A DNA stretch of 64,000 nucleotides from Strigamia acuminata (GCA_949358305.1 OX442318.1:10460517-10524516); one strand, 5' to 3'; counted from the stretch's first letter, positions 10,570 through 24,175 are shown. Numbers and translations are program-made. Notes: a model not told the origin generated them from the letters alone.

Positions 10570-11560
10570 TCCTAGAAAATAATGAAAACGTCGATTTCTG
10601 CAACGATAACGTTAGTGGAAACGGATGACGGTTTGTTGTAGCGTCTTACGCTATTAGAATTGCAAACTAATTCCAGAGGATCTTAATGAGTGGTTTTCAA
10701 ACGCTTGTTGTTTGCAGCAAGAAAGAGAAAAAGGACAGATGTATGATTGTTTTGTTTATGCAATTTTTTTTGTCTTTTCCCATTCACGATAATAATGGCC
10801 ACTTCCTTTACGAGGTGAAGTGTTTTTCATAGTTTTTTCTCAGTGATGATTTGATTTGATATGAAATATTCATTATTTAGACTGTTTAGAAAGAATGCTG
10901 ATGAGTTTTGACCAGAATTTGCCCACAAACTTAATGCTTGTAATAATGATCACATGGCAGAATCAGCTGCTATCACACATGTGGAGATGGCAATAAATTT
11001 CTAGTTTAATAGTGCATAAAGTTTGACAAGGATTTATGTTTGTTAAAAATATGGGTATATAAAAGTGAGGTATGTTTGGTGTTTTATTTTCTTTTTTTTT
11101 TGTGTATGATAATTTTAAATAGACTTTTGTTGTTACATAATTTCCTGATGTGCAAAAAAGGGGGAAGAAATTACTTCCCATCTTTCAGGACAGGAGTTTG
11201 AAAAAATTATATCCACTTTGAAAATGGAGGCAAAAAACTGGTTGTGAATGAGTTGGGGTCATCAGAGCCGGCACAAGTTGGGTTTTTGCAAGGATTAAGA
11301 GTTTGGAATCATCATTATGTTTAACATGGACAGGCACAATGGGGGAATGGCACATTTTGCAGGTGTCTTGTCTAGTGTTTGGCCAATCATTGCACGGGGT
11401 TTGCTTTGATTGGGTGATTAGTGGAGTTTGATTCATTCAATTTTTTTTTTTAAATTTTAATTTGCAATTTGGGTTTTTCATGTTTGTGGCAAATAATTTT
11501 AAAACATTAAAAAAGATTAATTGATTTAATATATTGTAAACAGTTTTAAATTTTTTTTTA
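10570..11560. other. non-coding stretch
   Basis: It may contain further decayed copia sequence just after 10562, but nothing can be read as coding. The rest is T/G-rich with T runs at 11092 and 11440. Confidence 0.4.
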
Positions 11561-11564
11561 AATT

Positions 11565-11990
11565 ATTTAAATATTGATAAAAACTGTTTTTAGAAATATT
11601 TAAAAGTGTTAATATTGATTAAAAACTGTTTTTAGAAATATTTAAAAGTGTTAATATTGATAAAAAACTGTTTTTAGAAATATTTAAAAGTGTTAATATT
11701 GATAAAAAACTGTTTTTAGAAATATTTAAAAGTGTTAATATTGATAAAAACTGTTTTTAGAAATATTTAAAACTGTTAATATTAACAAAAACTGTTTTTT
11801 AAAATATTTAAAATTGTTAAAATTGACCAAAACTGTTTTTAGAAATATTTAAAAGTGTTAATATTAACAAAAACTTTTTTTTTAAATATTTAAAACTGTT
11901 AAAATTGACCAAAACTGTTTTCAAAAAACTTTGAAAAATGTTAAATTGACCAAAACTGTTATAAAAAAATTTTAACAGTGTTTACAAAAT
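11565..11990. repeat. minisatellite, about 42-bp unit
   Basis: Nine to ten copies built on AAACTGTTTTTAGAAATATT plus AAAAGTGTTAATATTGAT. The first four are nearly identical with a spacing of 42; later copies diverge (for example AAATTGACC instead of ATATTGAT). Confidence 0.9.
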
Positions 11991-13245
11991 ATTTAAAATT
12001 GTTAAAACACTTGAAAAGTGTTAAAAACCTATTTAACACCATTAAAACCAGTTTAAACTGTTCAAAATCATTTCAAAGCAAAGAAAATACAAAATTTCAA
12101 ACACTTAAAAACTATTAAAACCACTTGAACAACTTAAAAAAAATCCCCAATTTGACATTTAGGACTGATTATCTTATCCCCCTTATATAAAACAATAAAC
12201 AAAAAAAAAAGATGACTTAAGATTTTATTATAACAGTCAAATAGAAAAAAAAAATGAGGTTATGTGTATCTAGCAAAGAAAAATTCAATTGTCTTTCCCT
12301 GTGATGACATGGCTATTAGATAGGTGTGGCATGGAATGACATGTGATAGGGATAGTTAAAAATATGTGCAAAAATCAGACATCCATGATTGACAGTTTTT
12401 TTTCCTATAAAAAAAAAAAAAAAAATTCAGGATACCCTAATTTTTTTTAAAGGAAAAAGATGGGTGGGGGGGATTAGGGGTAAAAATAAATGTAAGTGTT
12501 AGGTGTGTCTCATCAGTTTTATGGGGTATTTGCCTTGTGAAATGGAAGTATTTGGGGTTGAAATGGAATCACATTTTAGCCTCCATCAGCACAACATTTA
12601 CCATGTCCAGGCTTAAAAGGGGGAAGTGAAGGGAGACTTTCTTTCCCCCCCATTACACCATTTTGTTACATTCTTCATTCAAGTCCACCATCACTTGAAT
12701 ATTCTCTCTCTCAACCGTCCAGTATCCCCCCCCCCACCACCTTGGCAATCAGGCAGATGGACTTGAGGGACAGTGGGACTTTTTTTTGGGTTTGAAATGG
12801 TGGGAACAATGGTGGGAGAGAGTTTTTGATTTTTGTTGAATTTTTTGGATTTGTTTGTTTGTCGGTTTCTGGTAATTAGCGAGAGGGAGAAGAAATTTGT
12901 TTATAAAAACTGCGAAAGTGAGTGGACGTGCATAAAAGTGTCCGGTTGAATTTATGTTGTTGATAAATTGCAGGTGTAAAGGAGTTTGCTAACTTGAAGA
13001 GATGTTTGAATTACCTTTTTTGTTGTTGATGGAGGATTAGGTTGTTTTTTTATTTTTTCTTTCGGCCTGTCTCTATTTTTATTTGTTTGCTTAAGTGGTG
13101 GACTGATGAAATGATATATTGAAGGGCGAAGGGTTTTGTTATGATCGAGCTATAATTGGACACTTTGCAACCATTAATTATTGATGCTTTTGCGTTGACA
13201 AAATGCAAATTTTTCTTTTTTTTTTCTTCAAAGAAATTGATTTGC
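11990..13245. other. non-coding stretch with mononucleotide runs
   Basis: A/C-rich to 12220, then mixed. It contains an A run near 12410, a C run at about 12726-12736 and G runs near 12466. No gene seen. Confidence 0.5.
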
Positions 13246-13249
13246 AACA

Positions 13250-13860
13250 ATGGTTTTGTTGCAAACAATGGGATTACAACAATGGGGTTTTTGTCAACAA
13301 TTGTTTTGTAACAATGGGGTTTTTGTCAACAATTGTTTTGTAACAATGAGGTTTTGGTCAACAATTGTTTTGTAACAATGGGGTTTTTGTCAACAATTGT
13401 TTTGTAACAATGAGGTTTTTGTCAACAATTGTTTTGTAACAATGGGGTTTTTGTCAACAATTGTTTTGTAACAATGGTTTTTAAACAATGCTTTTATGTC
13501 AACAGTGGTTGTAACAATGGTTTTATGTCAACAATTGTTGTAACAATGGTTTTATGTCAACAATTGTTGTAACAATGATTTTTAAATAATGGTTGAATGT
13601 CAATAGTTGTTGTAACAATGGTTTTTAAATAATGGTTTTATGTCAACAATTGTTGTAACAATGGTTTTTAAATAATGGTTTTATCTCAATAGTTGTTGAA
13701 ACAATGGTTTTACGTCAAGAATTGTTGGAACAATGGTTTTTAAATAATGGTTTTATGTCAATAATTGTTGTAACAATGGTTTTATGTCAACAATTGTTGT
13801 AACAGTGGTTTAAAACAATGCTTTTGTGTCATGAATTGTTGTAACAATGGTTTTTTGCAG
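13250..13860. repeat. composite minisatellite (32-bp then 29-bp units)
   Basis: The first part (to about 13470) repeats AACAATGGGGTTTTTGTC plus AACAATTGTTTTGT about six times. The second part repeats AACAATGGTTTTATGTC plus AACAATTGTTGT about twelve times, with occasional TTTAAATAATGG inserts. The palindrome AACAATTGTT is constant. Confidence 0.9.
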
Positions 13861-14240
13861 CCGTTTTATGTTGCCGGTGTTTGTAGCGTTGTTTTCGGTT
13901 GAATTTTAAACGGATTTGAGTTAAATTTTGAATGAGAGGTTGTTTCTTTTTTTTTGTTGCTTCCATCATTTAATATGATGGAGAATATGATGTTTTGATG
14001 AGTAGTACAACATGTTTTCTTGACACGGTTATTATTAATGATGGAGCTGAATGTGTGTAAGGGAGGAGTGGAACAGGAGCAGCAAGTTTGGTTATATGTA
14101 GCAAACCTACTTATCATGCAAGCCGTGTGTTATGCACACAAGTCAAAAATTATTCCACAGGTGGTTGCCACACTTCAAATTCAAACCGCACAAGTTTATT
14201 AATGCAATTTTTATATTTTCCTAGGAACATTAAATTTTAT
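13861..14240. other. short non-coding stretch
   Basis: CpG-poor, with open frames on both strands that lack family features. Nothing further recognised. Confidence 0.4.
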
Positions 14241-14242
14241 GT

Positions 14243-14458
14243 TACTTTATTTTTTAATTCTTAATTTTTTTTAATTGTTTCACATTAAATGAGGTTAAAA
14301 AAAAAAAAAAAATTTTTTTTTTAAAAAAGCCGGTGAAATTCAAAATAACACCTTTCAAACAGTCTCTTTTTAAACTGATAGTCAAAGTGATGTACATCAC
14401 GGAGCCATCAGATATGTGACAGCTGAGCTTTGAGTTGGCCTGACTCTTCTCCCTCTGG
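14243..14458 (-). other. candidate 3'-terminal exon of a - strand gene (B)
   Basis: On the minus strand an excellent 3' splice site (AACTAATTTTCTTTCAG) ends at 14459. It shares CTAATTTTCTTT with candidate A at 6.5 kb. In phase 0 the exon reads PEGEESGQLKAQLSHI then TGA at 14408-14410; with one leading base it stays open for about 60 codons; with two it reads 17 codons. An AATAAA on the minus strand lies at about 14243-14250. Product unrecognised. Confidence 0.3.
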
Positions 14459-14759
14459 CTGAAAGAAAATTAGTTTAAAAACCATTACACAGCTACCTAC
14501 TAATCTCGGCCCTGTTTTAGACATTTATTATTTCCAAGATTGAATTTATGGATAAAATGTAAGTGGAAGAAGCTCCTATTACGGTTGTATTTTATAATAA
14601 TTATAATAATCATCGTTTGGGCTTTATATATTGTTTGGGGAAAGACAAAGACAAAGTTTCGGTTTGGATGTGACCGACTTTTTAGGTTCGGTGGGGTTTT
14701 GAGGATTCATGGGCGGGCCGAGGTGAGCACGCTGCGGCATTGAATTTATGGGTTTGCGT

Positions 14760-15165
14760 CGAAAGTATAAAGTTTGAATTTTTTAAATTTTTTAAATTTA
14801 AAAATTTTTTTTTTTGTTTTGTTGGTTTTTATTTTTGGTTTTCTGGTTCAATAGTACAATAGGCTTATCCAGATCAAAGCAAAATTTGTTTAGCGGGGAA
14901 ATATTGATAAATTGATAGGGAAAAAATGGATTTGCACAGTTGGTGTAGCAGGAATATTGCATTTTGTGCACTTTTTTGTGTATACATTGATGTTTGCTTC
15001 CGTATTTGTGATTACTTTGGAGAAGTGAACATCACTTGAATAAAATGTTTTGTAGAGCACCACGAAGATTCATACAATGGCGTAAAAATGTACAAAACCC
15101 TTTGAAAACAGAAATAAATGAACATTAGAACCAAAACCCAACAAAAATAAAAAAAAATCCGTTTT
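14760..15165. other. T/G-rich then A/C-rich non-coding DNA
   Basis: T-rich to about 15010 and A-rich after 15060; no gene seen. Confidence 0.4.
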
Positions 15166-15441
15166 ATGCGCACCAAAAATTCCATTTTATGCAAAAAAAT
15201 GTATAAAAATCTGCGGAAATCGTTAACGACGTATTTTGGCTGGCAATTACAACCAGAATACATCGTAACGATTTCCGCACACTGTTTCTACCGAACATTC
15301 AGACAAGGAGACTTCACAAACATTCCCGACAAATTGAAACAAAATGCAAAAATTAAACCCGTGCGTGCAACATTATCTTTTAAAGGGACAGTGACGCGAC
15401 TAACGACATCCAGACTTCGGGATCTAAAAAACACGCCATAG
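15166..15441 (+). other. CpG-bearing open block with a 13-bp inverted repeat
   Basis: A 91-codon open frame with no recognised domain. It contains GCGGAAATCGTTA (15213-15225) and its exact inverse TAACGATTTCCGC (15266-15278), separated by 40 nt. It may be a hairpin-bearing transposon piece rather than a gene. Confidence 0.3.
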
Positions 15442-16660
15442 ACATTAAAAATTAAAAAAATCATAACTTAATCCTCATTTAAATGGATCAATGAACCGTA
15501 TCCCCAAATCAAAAGAATCCCAACAACCCAAAAAAAAAACAAATATTTTTCTTTCATAATTCTAAATTCTAAATATTGAAATAGTAAATTTCCATTCATT
15601 TGCCAATCAACATAAATTGATCGCACCTTTTCCCAGCCCCACCTTGTGTGAGGCTAGGGAAGTAGATCAGGTGGTCAACATTGGCACAAGTGATCGGGTG
15701 TAGGGGGGAGCATGTAGGGGTATAACCCCCCCACACACACACTGCTACCTCAGTGTGAATTGAAAGTACATGAGAGGTGGTTGATGCAATACATGGATGA
15801 GTTTTTCCATTTAGTCTGCTCATTGGCCCAGGTGAGTTTGAGTCGTGGGATACGCAACATTGGCTCGCTGGGGGGAGAATAGGTTTGAGTTCTTGGAAAA
15901 TGAGTGAGATTTGAATGAATTAGCATGTCTCGTGTGAGTTTTGTGTGTGGGATGGGGTGGGTGGTCACTATTTGATTAGTGCAGTGAACTTTTATATGAT
16001 GATGATGATGGATTTTTTTTTTGGGTGGATGGGGTCGTGGGGGGACGGTGGGGGGAAGGTTGTTGATCTGATTTGTTGATTCCAGACAGAATGTCATGGT
16101 TGGGAATTTTTTTTTTTTAATTATTGGGCTTTTGGTGGGTTTTTAGCATGAATTAGTCAGGGTTTTTTTTTTTTTTTTGAAGGTTTTGTGATTTTTTTTT
16201 TTTTTTGGGATTTTAGGTTGAGTGATTTGTTGAGGTTGAGGTTCAGTGGGATAAGGTGTTTTTGTAGTGTCTGGATTAGGTTTAACTTATCTTTGAGTTT
16301 GATATTTTTTTTTTGGTGAATGAAAAGTGATTTTGATGTTTAATGTGTAAATAGAGATTTTTGTTTGGGATCAAAGGTAAGGGAAATTAATTGCTGATTT
16401 GTTGGGGATGTTTGTTTTGATTAAATAGTTGGAATGTTTGTTTGGATAGGTGTTGATTATTTATTTTATTTTATTTTTTTTGGAAATTATTATTGGAATT
16501 TACATGAATTTGGAAAGGGAAAATGTAGGTAAATATTTGGAAAAGAAATTGAAGAAATTAGAAAAAAATAAAAAAATATGTTAAAATTAATGAAAAAATA
16601 ATTTTTATTTCAATTTCTATGAATTTTATGTGAAAAAAATAGAAATTAAATGCAGAAAAT
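15442..16660. other. non-coding stretch with T runs
   Basis: 15595-16100 is CpG-poor and of mixed base composition; 16100-16500 is T/G-rich with three T runs. No splice-supported exon seen. Confidence 0.4.
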
Positions 16661-16984
16661 AAGATTTGGTCAACAAACATGTATACATTATGAAAAAAAA
16701 GAAAGAGGAAAAAAAGGAAAAAGTCGAAGAACGGAGGATCGAAAAGCCTGCGTTGAAAAAGTCGTGTTTCAAGTGTTTTAGGTGTTTGTGTTTTTATTTT
16801 GTGATGTTAAAAACTAGAAATAAAACAAACAAATCTACCTCAAACATTTAAAAACACAACCTTTTGAATGCAGCATTCACAAAGTCATATTTAACTTGTA
16901 GTTAAAAATGTTATGTAGCTTAAATGTCGTGCGGACTAAATCGACCGGCGTTTTTTAAGTAAAGATTGAGACGAGCAGTTTAAA

Positions 16985-17065
16985 AATGCTGTTTAGTCTA
17001 ATTCAGACTTGTAGAAATTAGATTTTCTAAAAGTCACAACTTCTACATAAGTGGTTCAAGATTTC
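16985..17065. mobile_element. remnant related to the Harbinger-like element at 33.7 kb
   Basis: TTCAGACTTGTAGAAATTAG followed by TTTTCTAAAAG is, on the opposite strand, very like the segment at about 33721-33763 of the TAA-flanked element. Termini are not visible here. Confidence 0.4.
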
Positions 17066-18055
17066 ATAAATGACTACGCACTTTATCGGTGTTTATTAAT
17101 TTAATATTTCAACACTAGATGACCCTGAGTGCACGCCCCAATCACCGAAGCAATTTTTTTCAATTAATTAATTATTTTTTATTCTAAATATTTAATATTT
17201 CCATTCAATTGCAGCCAATTTCTCATGCAATTTAATAAATCCTTCCAAACAAAGCAGTTTGGTTGCATCAAATAACCCCTTGTCATTTTAACAACGATTT
17301 AGGTGTTATTGATGATGCCAGAAAATCAGCTTGTCTCACTTAATAAATGGTGAATGAAGAAGGTAACCTTGAAATGTAATCAAGGTGGAATTTCCAAGTT
17401 GCCCTTGTTGTAAGTACTTTTTCCAATTTGTATTTTTTTTTTTTAAATTTTTTTTTTAAATTTTTTTTCTAAATTTTTTTTTTTTTTAATTTTTAATTCT
17501 GAGAATCAATTCTGTTTGGTGGGCTTGGGATTCTTGGACAAGGCCGTGCATAATGAAGGGAAGGTCGGCATTTCCTTCCTTCCTGCACGCAAATTGCTTA
17601 AACTTTTGACATATTTAAACTGGCTTAACCATATTTTATTATTTTTTTTGAAATAAGACATCCGGTATTAGCATAAATTAATATTAAAAGGGGAAGGTTT
17701 GTATAATGTAGTAATTTATGGTGATTGACATCTTTTTTTTTATGTGTGGGTGTTCGTCGAGAATGAGATAACAGGAGATACATGCTGTGACTTTAATTTT
17801 AATTTTTAATCTTGTCTGGAAAAATTAAGGAAAATATTTTAAGTGCTAATTTGAGTTTGTTTGATTCATGGTGGCAGGTGAACATAGGATTAAGAATTTA
17901 ATTTCAAGGGGTGGTGGAGAAAAATAATTTTATCGTTTTTTGTGTTTTTTTTTTTTAGGGTTATTTTTTTTTTTTTTTGGTTGTTGTTGTGAATGTTGTT
18001 GTTTTTGTCGCTTTGTTTGGGCGAATTTCTGACATTCGCGGGGATTCGCAGTTTT
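17066..18055. other. non-coding stretch
   Basis: AT-rich with T runs around 17430-17490. No gene recognised. Confidence 0.4.
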
Positions 18056-18069
18056 CTTCGATGTTTTGA

Positions 18070-18395
18070 TTTTTGCTTCTTTCCAGTTGTTTGAACTATT
18101 TTGTTTGTTTTGAATTGTTTGAATTATTTTGTTTGTTTTTAATTGTTTGATTTGTTTTGTTTGTTTCCAATTGTTGCAGTTATTTTTGTTTGTTTTCAAT
18201 TGTTGCAATTATTTTTGTTTGTTTTCAATTGTTGCAATTATTTTTGTTTGTTTTCAATTGTTGCAATTATTTTTCTTTGTTTCCCATTGTTTAAAATTTG
18301 CGCTTATTTTCAATTGTTTAAAATTTTGGCTTGTTTCCCATTGTTTAAAATTTGCAGTTATTTTCAATTGTTTAAAATTTGCGCTTATTTTCAAC
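18070..18395. repeat. minisatellite, about 30-bp unit
   Basis: About eleven copies of TTTTCAATTGTTGCAATTAT plus TTTTGTTTG. The CAATTGTT core is constant and the other half varies. Both strands carry low-complexity open frames that are artefacts of the repeat. Confidence 0.9.
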
Positions 18396-18399
18396 GGTG

Positions 18400-19960
18400 T
18401 ATAGGAAAATCATATGGTCAAGTAGGGTTGCATAGACTCACAACTTCGCTGCTGGGTCAATAAATTGAGGAAATTTAAATTGACTTTTGAGAAAGCAGTG
18501 ATTGCAAGACAGAATAAATAACTGGGACAGCAAAAGCAAGCGTGTAAAATTTCATTAGCGTAATAGATTGGACAAATATTAAGAAAGTGGAAGATCGCCA
18601 AAAGAAAAACGTCTAGACACGTGATGAGAATTTTTATATTATATTATATATATTTTTTTTTACTTAACATGAAAAAACAAAAAAATTAAATAAAAATTGT
18701 CCGCATTTCGGTCTATTCGGTCATTTTTTAGACATTTTATTAAAAAAAAAAAAACATTGAAAAAATGCAATTTTTGATTTATTTATTTTTGTCACATTTA
18801 AAATCTCTGTGGAAATATTTAAAGTGAAATTTTTAACATAATATAATCAAATTATTCAGTAATTTCACAACAAATTAACTCGAAATGCACCAGAGGTCAC
18901 AGCCATGAATAATTAACGATGTTATCCGTCAACTTCGTGACACGTTTCATATTTGTTGTTCCCGTGGAGCAAAATGATGCTTAATGGCCAATTACATGCA
19001 AATTTTTCCATAAAAAAAAAATAACAAAATAAATAAATAAAAAAAAAACGTTTACAAAACGTCTAAAAATATCTCTCCATAATGACATAAAATTTTTTTT
19101 TGCCAAATTATTTTTTTTCCTAATTTTTTCTCACCAATTAAGAAAAAGCTGAGAGATTTTCTTATCTTGTGTGTGAAAGGATATGAATGGTGATAGGCAA
19201 GAAACTTCTCATAAATTTGATTCATTAGTCTCTATTTGGTTGAGCTAATGTGTTTTTCGGAGTTTATTGTGAATTTGCATGTCGGAATGGGATGGGAATT
19301 GGAGGGAAATTGATTGGCAAGTGAAGAAAATGTGTGGAATTATATGGCAGAGGCAAAAAAGTTTGTTTTATTATTTGAAATTGAAACCATGTTGGGGAAG
19401 TTGACAAGTAATTGCAGGTTTGGGGTTGTTTACTCCTCCCTGTTGATATGCAAATTCAAAAGAATGACATTTTTTTGGTACATAATAAATAGGTGCTTTT
19501 AATATTGCAAATGACTATGATTAAGGAGTGTGGCTTTTGTCAGGGTGATTGGAATTGGATGAATTGTAAATTGGATTTTGTTGTGTTGGATGGTTTGTGC
19601 GATTAAATTGAGACATTTTGGTTTTTTTTTATTTTTTTTTATTTTTTTTATTGTTGTTGTTTTTGAGGTTAGGTTGGAATGTTTTGGGGGAATAGGGTTA
19701 AAGGGTTTGGATGGAATTTGGATTATTTGGTGATGTTTTTATTGATTTTTTTTTTAATTTTAATTTTTTATTTTTATGTAGTAATATTTGATGGATTTGA
19801 GTGGTTTTGTTTTGAGTGTTTGTTGCTTTTTTGGTAATTTTTGATTGAATTTTGGTAGGATTTTGTTGCAGGTTTGTTGATTTTGATTTTATTTGACTAA
19901 TCTGGAGGTAATTTTATAATCTTAATAGATGTTTTTGAAGTTTAACAGAATTTTAATGAT
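18400..19960. other. non-coding stretch
   Basis: A/T-rich. 18650-19090 is A/C-rich, 19140-19960 T/G-rich. No gene recognised. Confidence 0.4.
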
Positions 19961-19964
19961 TTTT

Positions 19965-20515
19965 GGTGGAAAGTTTTGAAGTTATTACAGAATTTTTCAA
20001 ATTTCAACAGCATTTTTCGAATTTTAACAGAATTTTTCAAATTTTAACAGAATTTATCAAATTTTAACAGAATTTATCAAATTTTAACAGAATTTTTTAA
20101 ATTTCAACAGAATTTTTCAAATTTTAACAGAATTTTTCAAATTTTAACAGAATTTTTCAAATTTTAACAGAATTTTTCAAATTTTAACAGAATTTTTCAA
20201 ATTTTACAAGAATTTTTTCAAATTTTAACAGAATTTATCAAATGTCAACAGAATTTTTTAAATTTTAACAGAATTTTTTAAATTTCAACAGAATTTATCA
20301 AATTTTAACAGAATTTCTCAAGTTTCAACAGAATTTTTCAAATTTCAACAAAATTTTTCAAATTTTAACAGAATTTTTCAAATTTTAACAGGATTTTTCA
20401 AATTTCAACAGAATTTATCAAATTTGAACAGGATTTTTCAAATTTTAACAGAATTTTTCAAATTTGAACAGAATTTTTTCAAATTTTAACAGAATTTTTT
20501 CAAATTTTAACAGAA
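19965..20515. repeat. minisatellite, 20-21-bp unit, about 27 copies
   Basis: Unit CAAATTTTAACAGAATTTTT with small changes (ATCA, TTAA, CTCA variants). Long and fairly homogeneous. Confidence 0.95.
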
Positions 20516-21780
20516 ACAATCAAATAACGAAATTTTTACATGTTGATTGAATTTTAATTTAAAAGAATTTTTAAAATTTATATTGATAGTTTCCAAATCT
20601 TTATACAATATTTCAAAATTAAACGATATTCTTGATTCTTGTTAGAATCATTCAAATTATAACAACATTGTACCAAATTATAACAATTTTTAAAATTTTC
20701 AACCTTATTTTTTAATTGAATATCACAATATTTAACAAAAATTCTTTTTTACTCAATTTTTCTCATTTTGACTTATTAACCCAACGAAGAAAAATCCAAT
20801 AAAAAAAAATTAATTTACAATTTCAATTTTCTCATTTTCAAATCAAAAGAAAAATATATAAAAAAAAAAAATCAATTTTCAACATCAACTTAGAAAAAAC
20901 ACAAAAACATCTCATTTGACATTTTCAACCACAACTAAACAAAATTTATTCATGGGCTGGAAGGATTAGTATAAAAAGGGTCATTGGACCGTGTTGACCA
21001 ATCAGAATAGGGGGTTATTAACACCAAAGAGAAAGGATTGGACGATGCCTTTTTCCATCAATTAAATCACCATTTCATCAAAAACGACACCAAATAATCA
21101 CCAAAAACAAAAATTACCCCCAAAAAATCACTTCCATTGTGATAAAAACAATTTAAAAAAAAAATTAAAAATAAAAATTGTAAAATTGAATTTCCACTTT
21201 TGAGTTTTGCCACTAGGTACCACCACCCATTCCGAGTGAAACATGGAAAAGTGAGTTTCACTTTGTTTTGTTAGTTGATGTGTTTATTCAGTGTTGGTAA
21301 TTGTGTTGAAACAATGACACACAAACTGTCAAAAGTGAATTATGTCACATGGCGTTTTTAAATTGTATAAAAAAGAAAGAAAAAAAATCTTTTTGTGTTT
21401 TTTAAGACCTCCAACTGGTGTGTAATCCTGTTTTGATTCCCATTGAGTGATGACTAAGTTGAGCCCCTTGGTGAATGTATTTTAGTCAATTTAAGTGAGC
21501 ACAAGTTTGAGTTTCTTGTGAGGTCATACTGTGAACCAATTGCAATTAAAAGCTCCCTCTTGCTCTTTTAACGAAATTTATGATATGCCAGTTGAGTGGA
21601 ATATGCTTTTAGGAAAATTGCTACATTTAATATTTTATTTTTATTTTTTTTTTATTTTTGTGTATGTATATGTGTGGATGTGGTGTTGGGATTTGCAAAG
21701 TTTGGTTTTGGTTGGGGAAGAGGTTTTTGTTTTGGGTTGGGGATTTTATTTTTGGTTTAAATTGTGGTGGAATTGGGGTA
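20516..21780. other. non-coding stretch
   Basis: A/C-rich until about 21160, then mixed, then T/G-rich from 21620. No gene recognised. Confidence 0.4.
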
Positions 21781-21834
21781 TTTTTTGATAAAATGCATGG
21801 AAGTTTTTGGAATTTTTGTTAAAATATACATAAA

Positions 21835-22350
21835 TTTCAATTATTTTTGATAAATTTAACAGAATTTTCAGTGAGTTTTGCTAGATTTAACAGAATTTTC
21901 AGTGAATTTTGCTAGATTTAACAGAATTTTCAGTGAATTTTGCTAAATTTTACTGAATTTTCAGTGAATTTTGCTAAATTTAACAGAATTTTTAGTGAAT
22001 TTTGTTAAATTTAACAGAAATTTTAGTGAATTTTGCTAAATGTAACAGACTTTTTTTTATTATTTTTGTATAAAAATATAAATTTCAGTTATTTTTGCTA
22101 TATTTTACAAAATTTCAATAGTTTTTGCTAAATTTCACAAAATTTCAATAGTTTTTGCTAAATTTTACAAAATTTCAATAGTTTTTGCTAAATTTCACAA
22201 AATTTCAATAATTTTTGCTAAATTTCACAAATTTCCAATAATTCTTGTTTAAATTTCACAAAATTTCAATAATTCTTGTTAAATTTAACACAAATTTTAC
22301 TTATTTTGCTAAATTGTAACACAAATTTCAATACTTTTGTTAAAATCCAC
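21835..22350. repeat. two adjacent minisatellites, each about 30-bp unit
   Basis: 21835-22055 has about seven copies of AATTTAACAGAATTTTCAGT plus GAATTTTGCT. 22075-22350 has about nine copies of AAATTTCACAAAATTTCAAT plus AGTTTTTGCT. They share the GCTAAATTT junction, so one may derive from the other. Confidence 0.9.
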
Positions 22351-22794
22351 ACAAATTCAGTTATCTATTGCTAAATTTTCAAAATTTTATATAAAAACGC
22401 AATTTAAAACAAACACACCAGATCACACCTGGCTCCAAAAGATAAAAACAAAAATTTCTATTGGCCGATTTAAAAATAAAAATACCCAATAACATTAAAA
22501 TAAAAAATAAAAAAACCAACCCAACACAATATCACCTCCAAACTTTAACCTGTAATGAATCACAATGAAAAACAGATCCAGCAAAACACACCAAATATTT
22601 ACTCATTAGATTCAGACTTTGATTCCACGAAACATGACAAACACTATCAATTGCCCGACTCCTTCAGGCCTAACGAAAATCCCGTTACGAAAAAAAAACC
22701 AAAAAAAAAACCAAAATAAAAAATTTTATACATTTTTTTTTCGTGGAGAAAACTCAAATCTCTTCCCACTTCATGTCTTCCATGAACTAAAAGA

Positions 22795-24175
22795 CACGAG
22801 GTGAGGAGCAGCGCAAAAAAACAGACATTGATGTGTCTAAATGACGAGCCACTCCACTCCACTTTTTGTCGCGAGCAGCGCCAAGTTGTGGCAGTTGACG
22901 ATGTTTTCCTCGCGCCTGCCTTTAATCCTATGAGTAATGGCAGTTTAAACCCGACAAACTGCTTGATCCAAGCACCTACGGTTTGGTTTGGATGATTTAA
23001 GCTTGAATTTTGCTCCATTTCGTGCCTTCTATAAAATTTTCTTGGCATGAGACAGGAGCAAAGAGGGGACAAGCCGGAGTGTGCTTCATTCATCGCTGCC
23101 ATTGGTTGAGCGCGTGCCTCAGCCCTTAGTACGGTAGTAGTTTGGCTTCACTTGATTTGCCCCCTCTCACGGCCGAATCTAACCGAAAGGAATTTTTCCA
23201 AAGGGAAAGAAAGTGTGCCGGGTTTTATTTTTATCTTTTTTTTATCTTTTCAACATTGGAATAGATAGAACGGGAAGAAAACGAGTTTTTACGAGTCGAA
23301 AACGGGAATTGTTAAGGTTTAAAAACGGATTTATTATTCATTCTGGCGTGAGGTTGTTGGTAGCGCTAAATGGTGATTGATGAATTGTTTTCGTGCAACG
23401 AAAGATTTTTTTTCGTGAATCGATAGACCGGAGATATTATTTTGTGAAGCATATTTAAACCATCGAGTTAGTTATAAAATTTGGTGAAAATTTAAAAATT
23501 TTTTTTTATATAAAAGAATACAAAGGAAATAGATTTTTTCCGTTTTTTTATTTTGGGTCAATCGATCGCATCTCGTTTTCCCGTCAGCAGGCGGCATTAA
23601 TTCGTCATCTTAAACGAGTCGAAAATCGCAACTTAACATCGCGGAAATAAAACATTTTCTATGACTAACTCCATAAATTCGGCGTTGAATTATGTGAGAA
23701 TGAGTTGGCAAATCGTTTTGATCGAATTGCCGTGAAAAATAGACATTTCTAATCGAAAAATCCTGCGCCGCAGGAACAAGTAGGTCATGGACAAGAGCGA
23801 AGCATTTTTAATGACTCGAATTATTATTTTTATAAAAATTAACATCTTTTCTCTTCTTTAGTTCTTTATTATCGTTACCAACGATGAATTTACATGGATC
23901 CCACTTAAACGCGACGAATTACACAGTTCTATACGCGACACGGTAATTTAAAAACTCGAAAAAATGGAAAGAAAATCGCAAAAATTTGAATTTTTCCACA
24001 AAAAACCGGTTAGAAATGAAGGAGAAAAACACTCGGTAGTGGGAAGACGTGTAATTTGATTCGTAGAATGCATTTCTCGTCGAGATAATTTAATTTTCTA
24101 AGAACGGGCAGATGAGAGAAGGAATCCCAGCATTTCCTTTGCATGTTTAGCCCTAAAATTAAGCGCCGTAAAACC
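22795..24175. promoter_or_regulatory. CpG-rich block, possible promoter or enhancer
   Basis: CpG is frequent from about 22840 to 24190 (CGCGAGCAGCGCC, GCGCGTGCC, CTCACGGCCG, CATCGCGG and others) in a window where flanking non-coding DNA is CpG-poor. It includes an inverted CCAAT box (CCATTGG near 23099), a perfect 15-bp palindrome TCCTGCGCCGCAGGA at about 23760 and an AGGTCA nuclear-receptor half site just after it. An open frame on - (22647-23102) begins in it but has no recognised domain. It could be the first exon and promoter of a gene on either strand. Confidence 0.4.

Noticed and set aside
22647-23102. 151-codon minus-strand frame as a secreted or membrane protein
   Set aside because: The hydrophobic part arises from T-rich sequence and no family is recognised; treated as part of the CpG-rich block instead.
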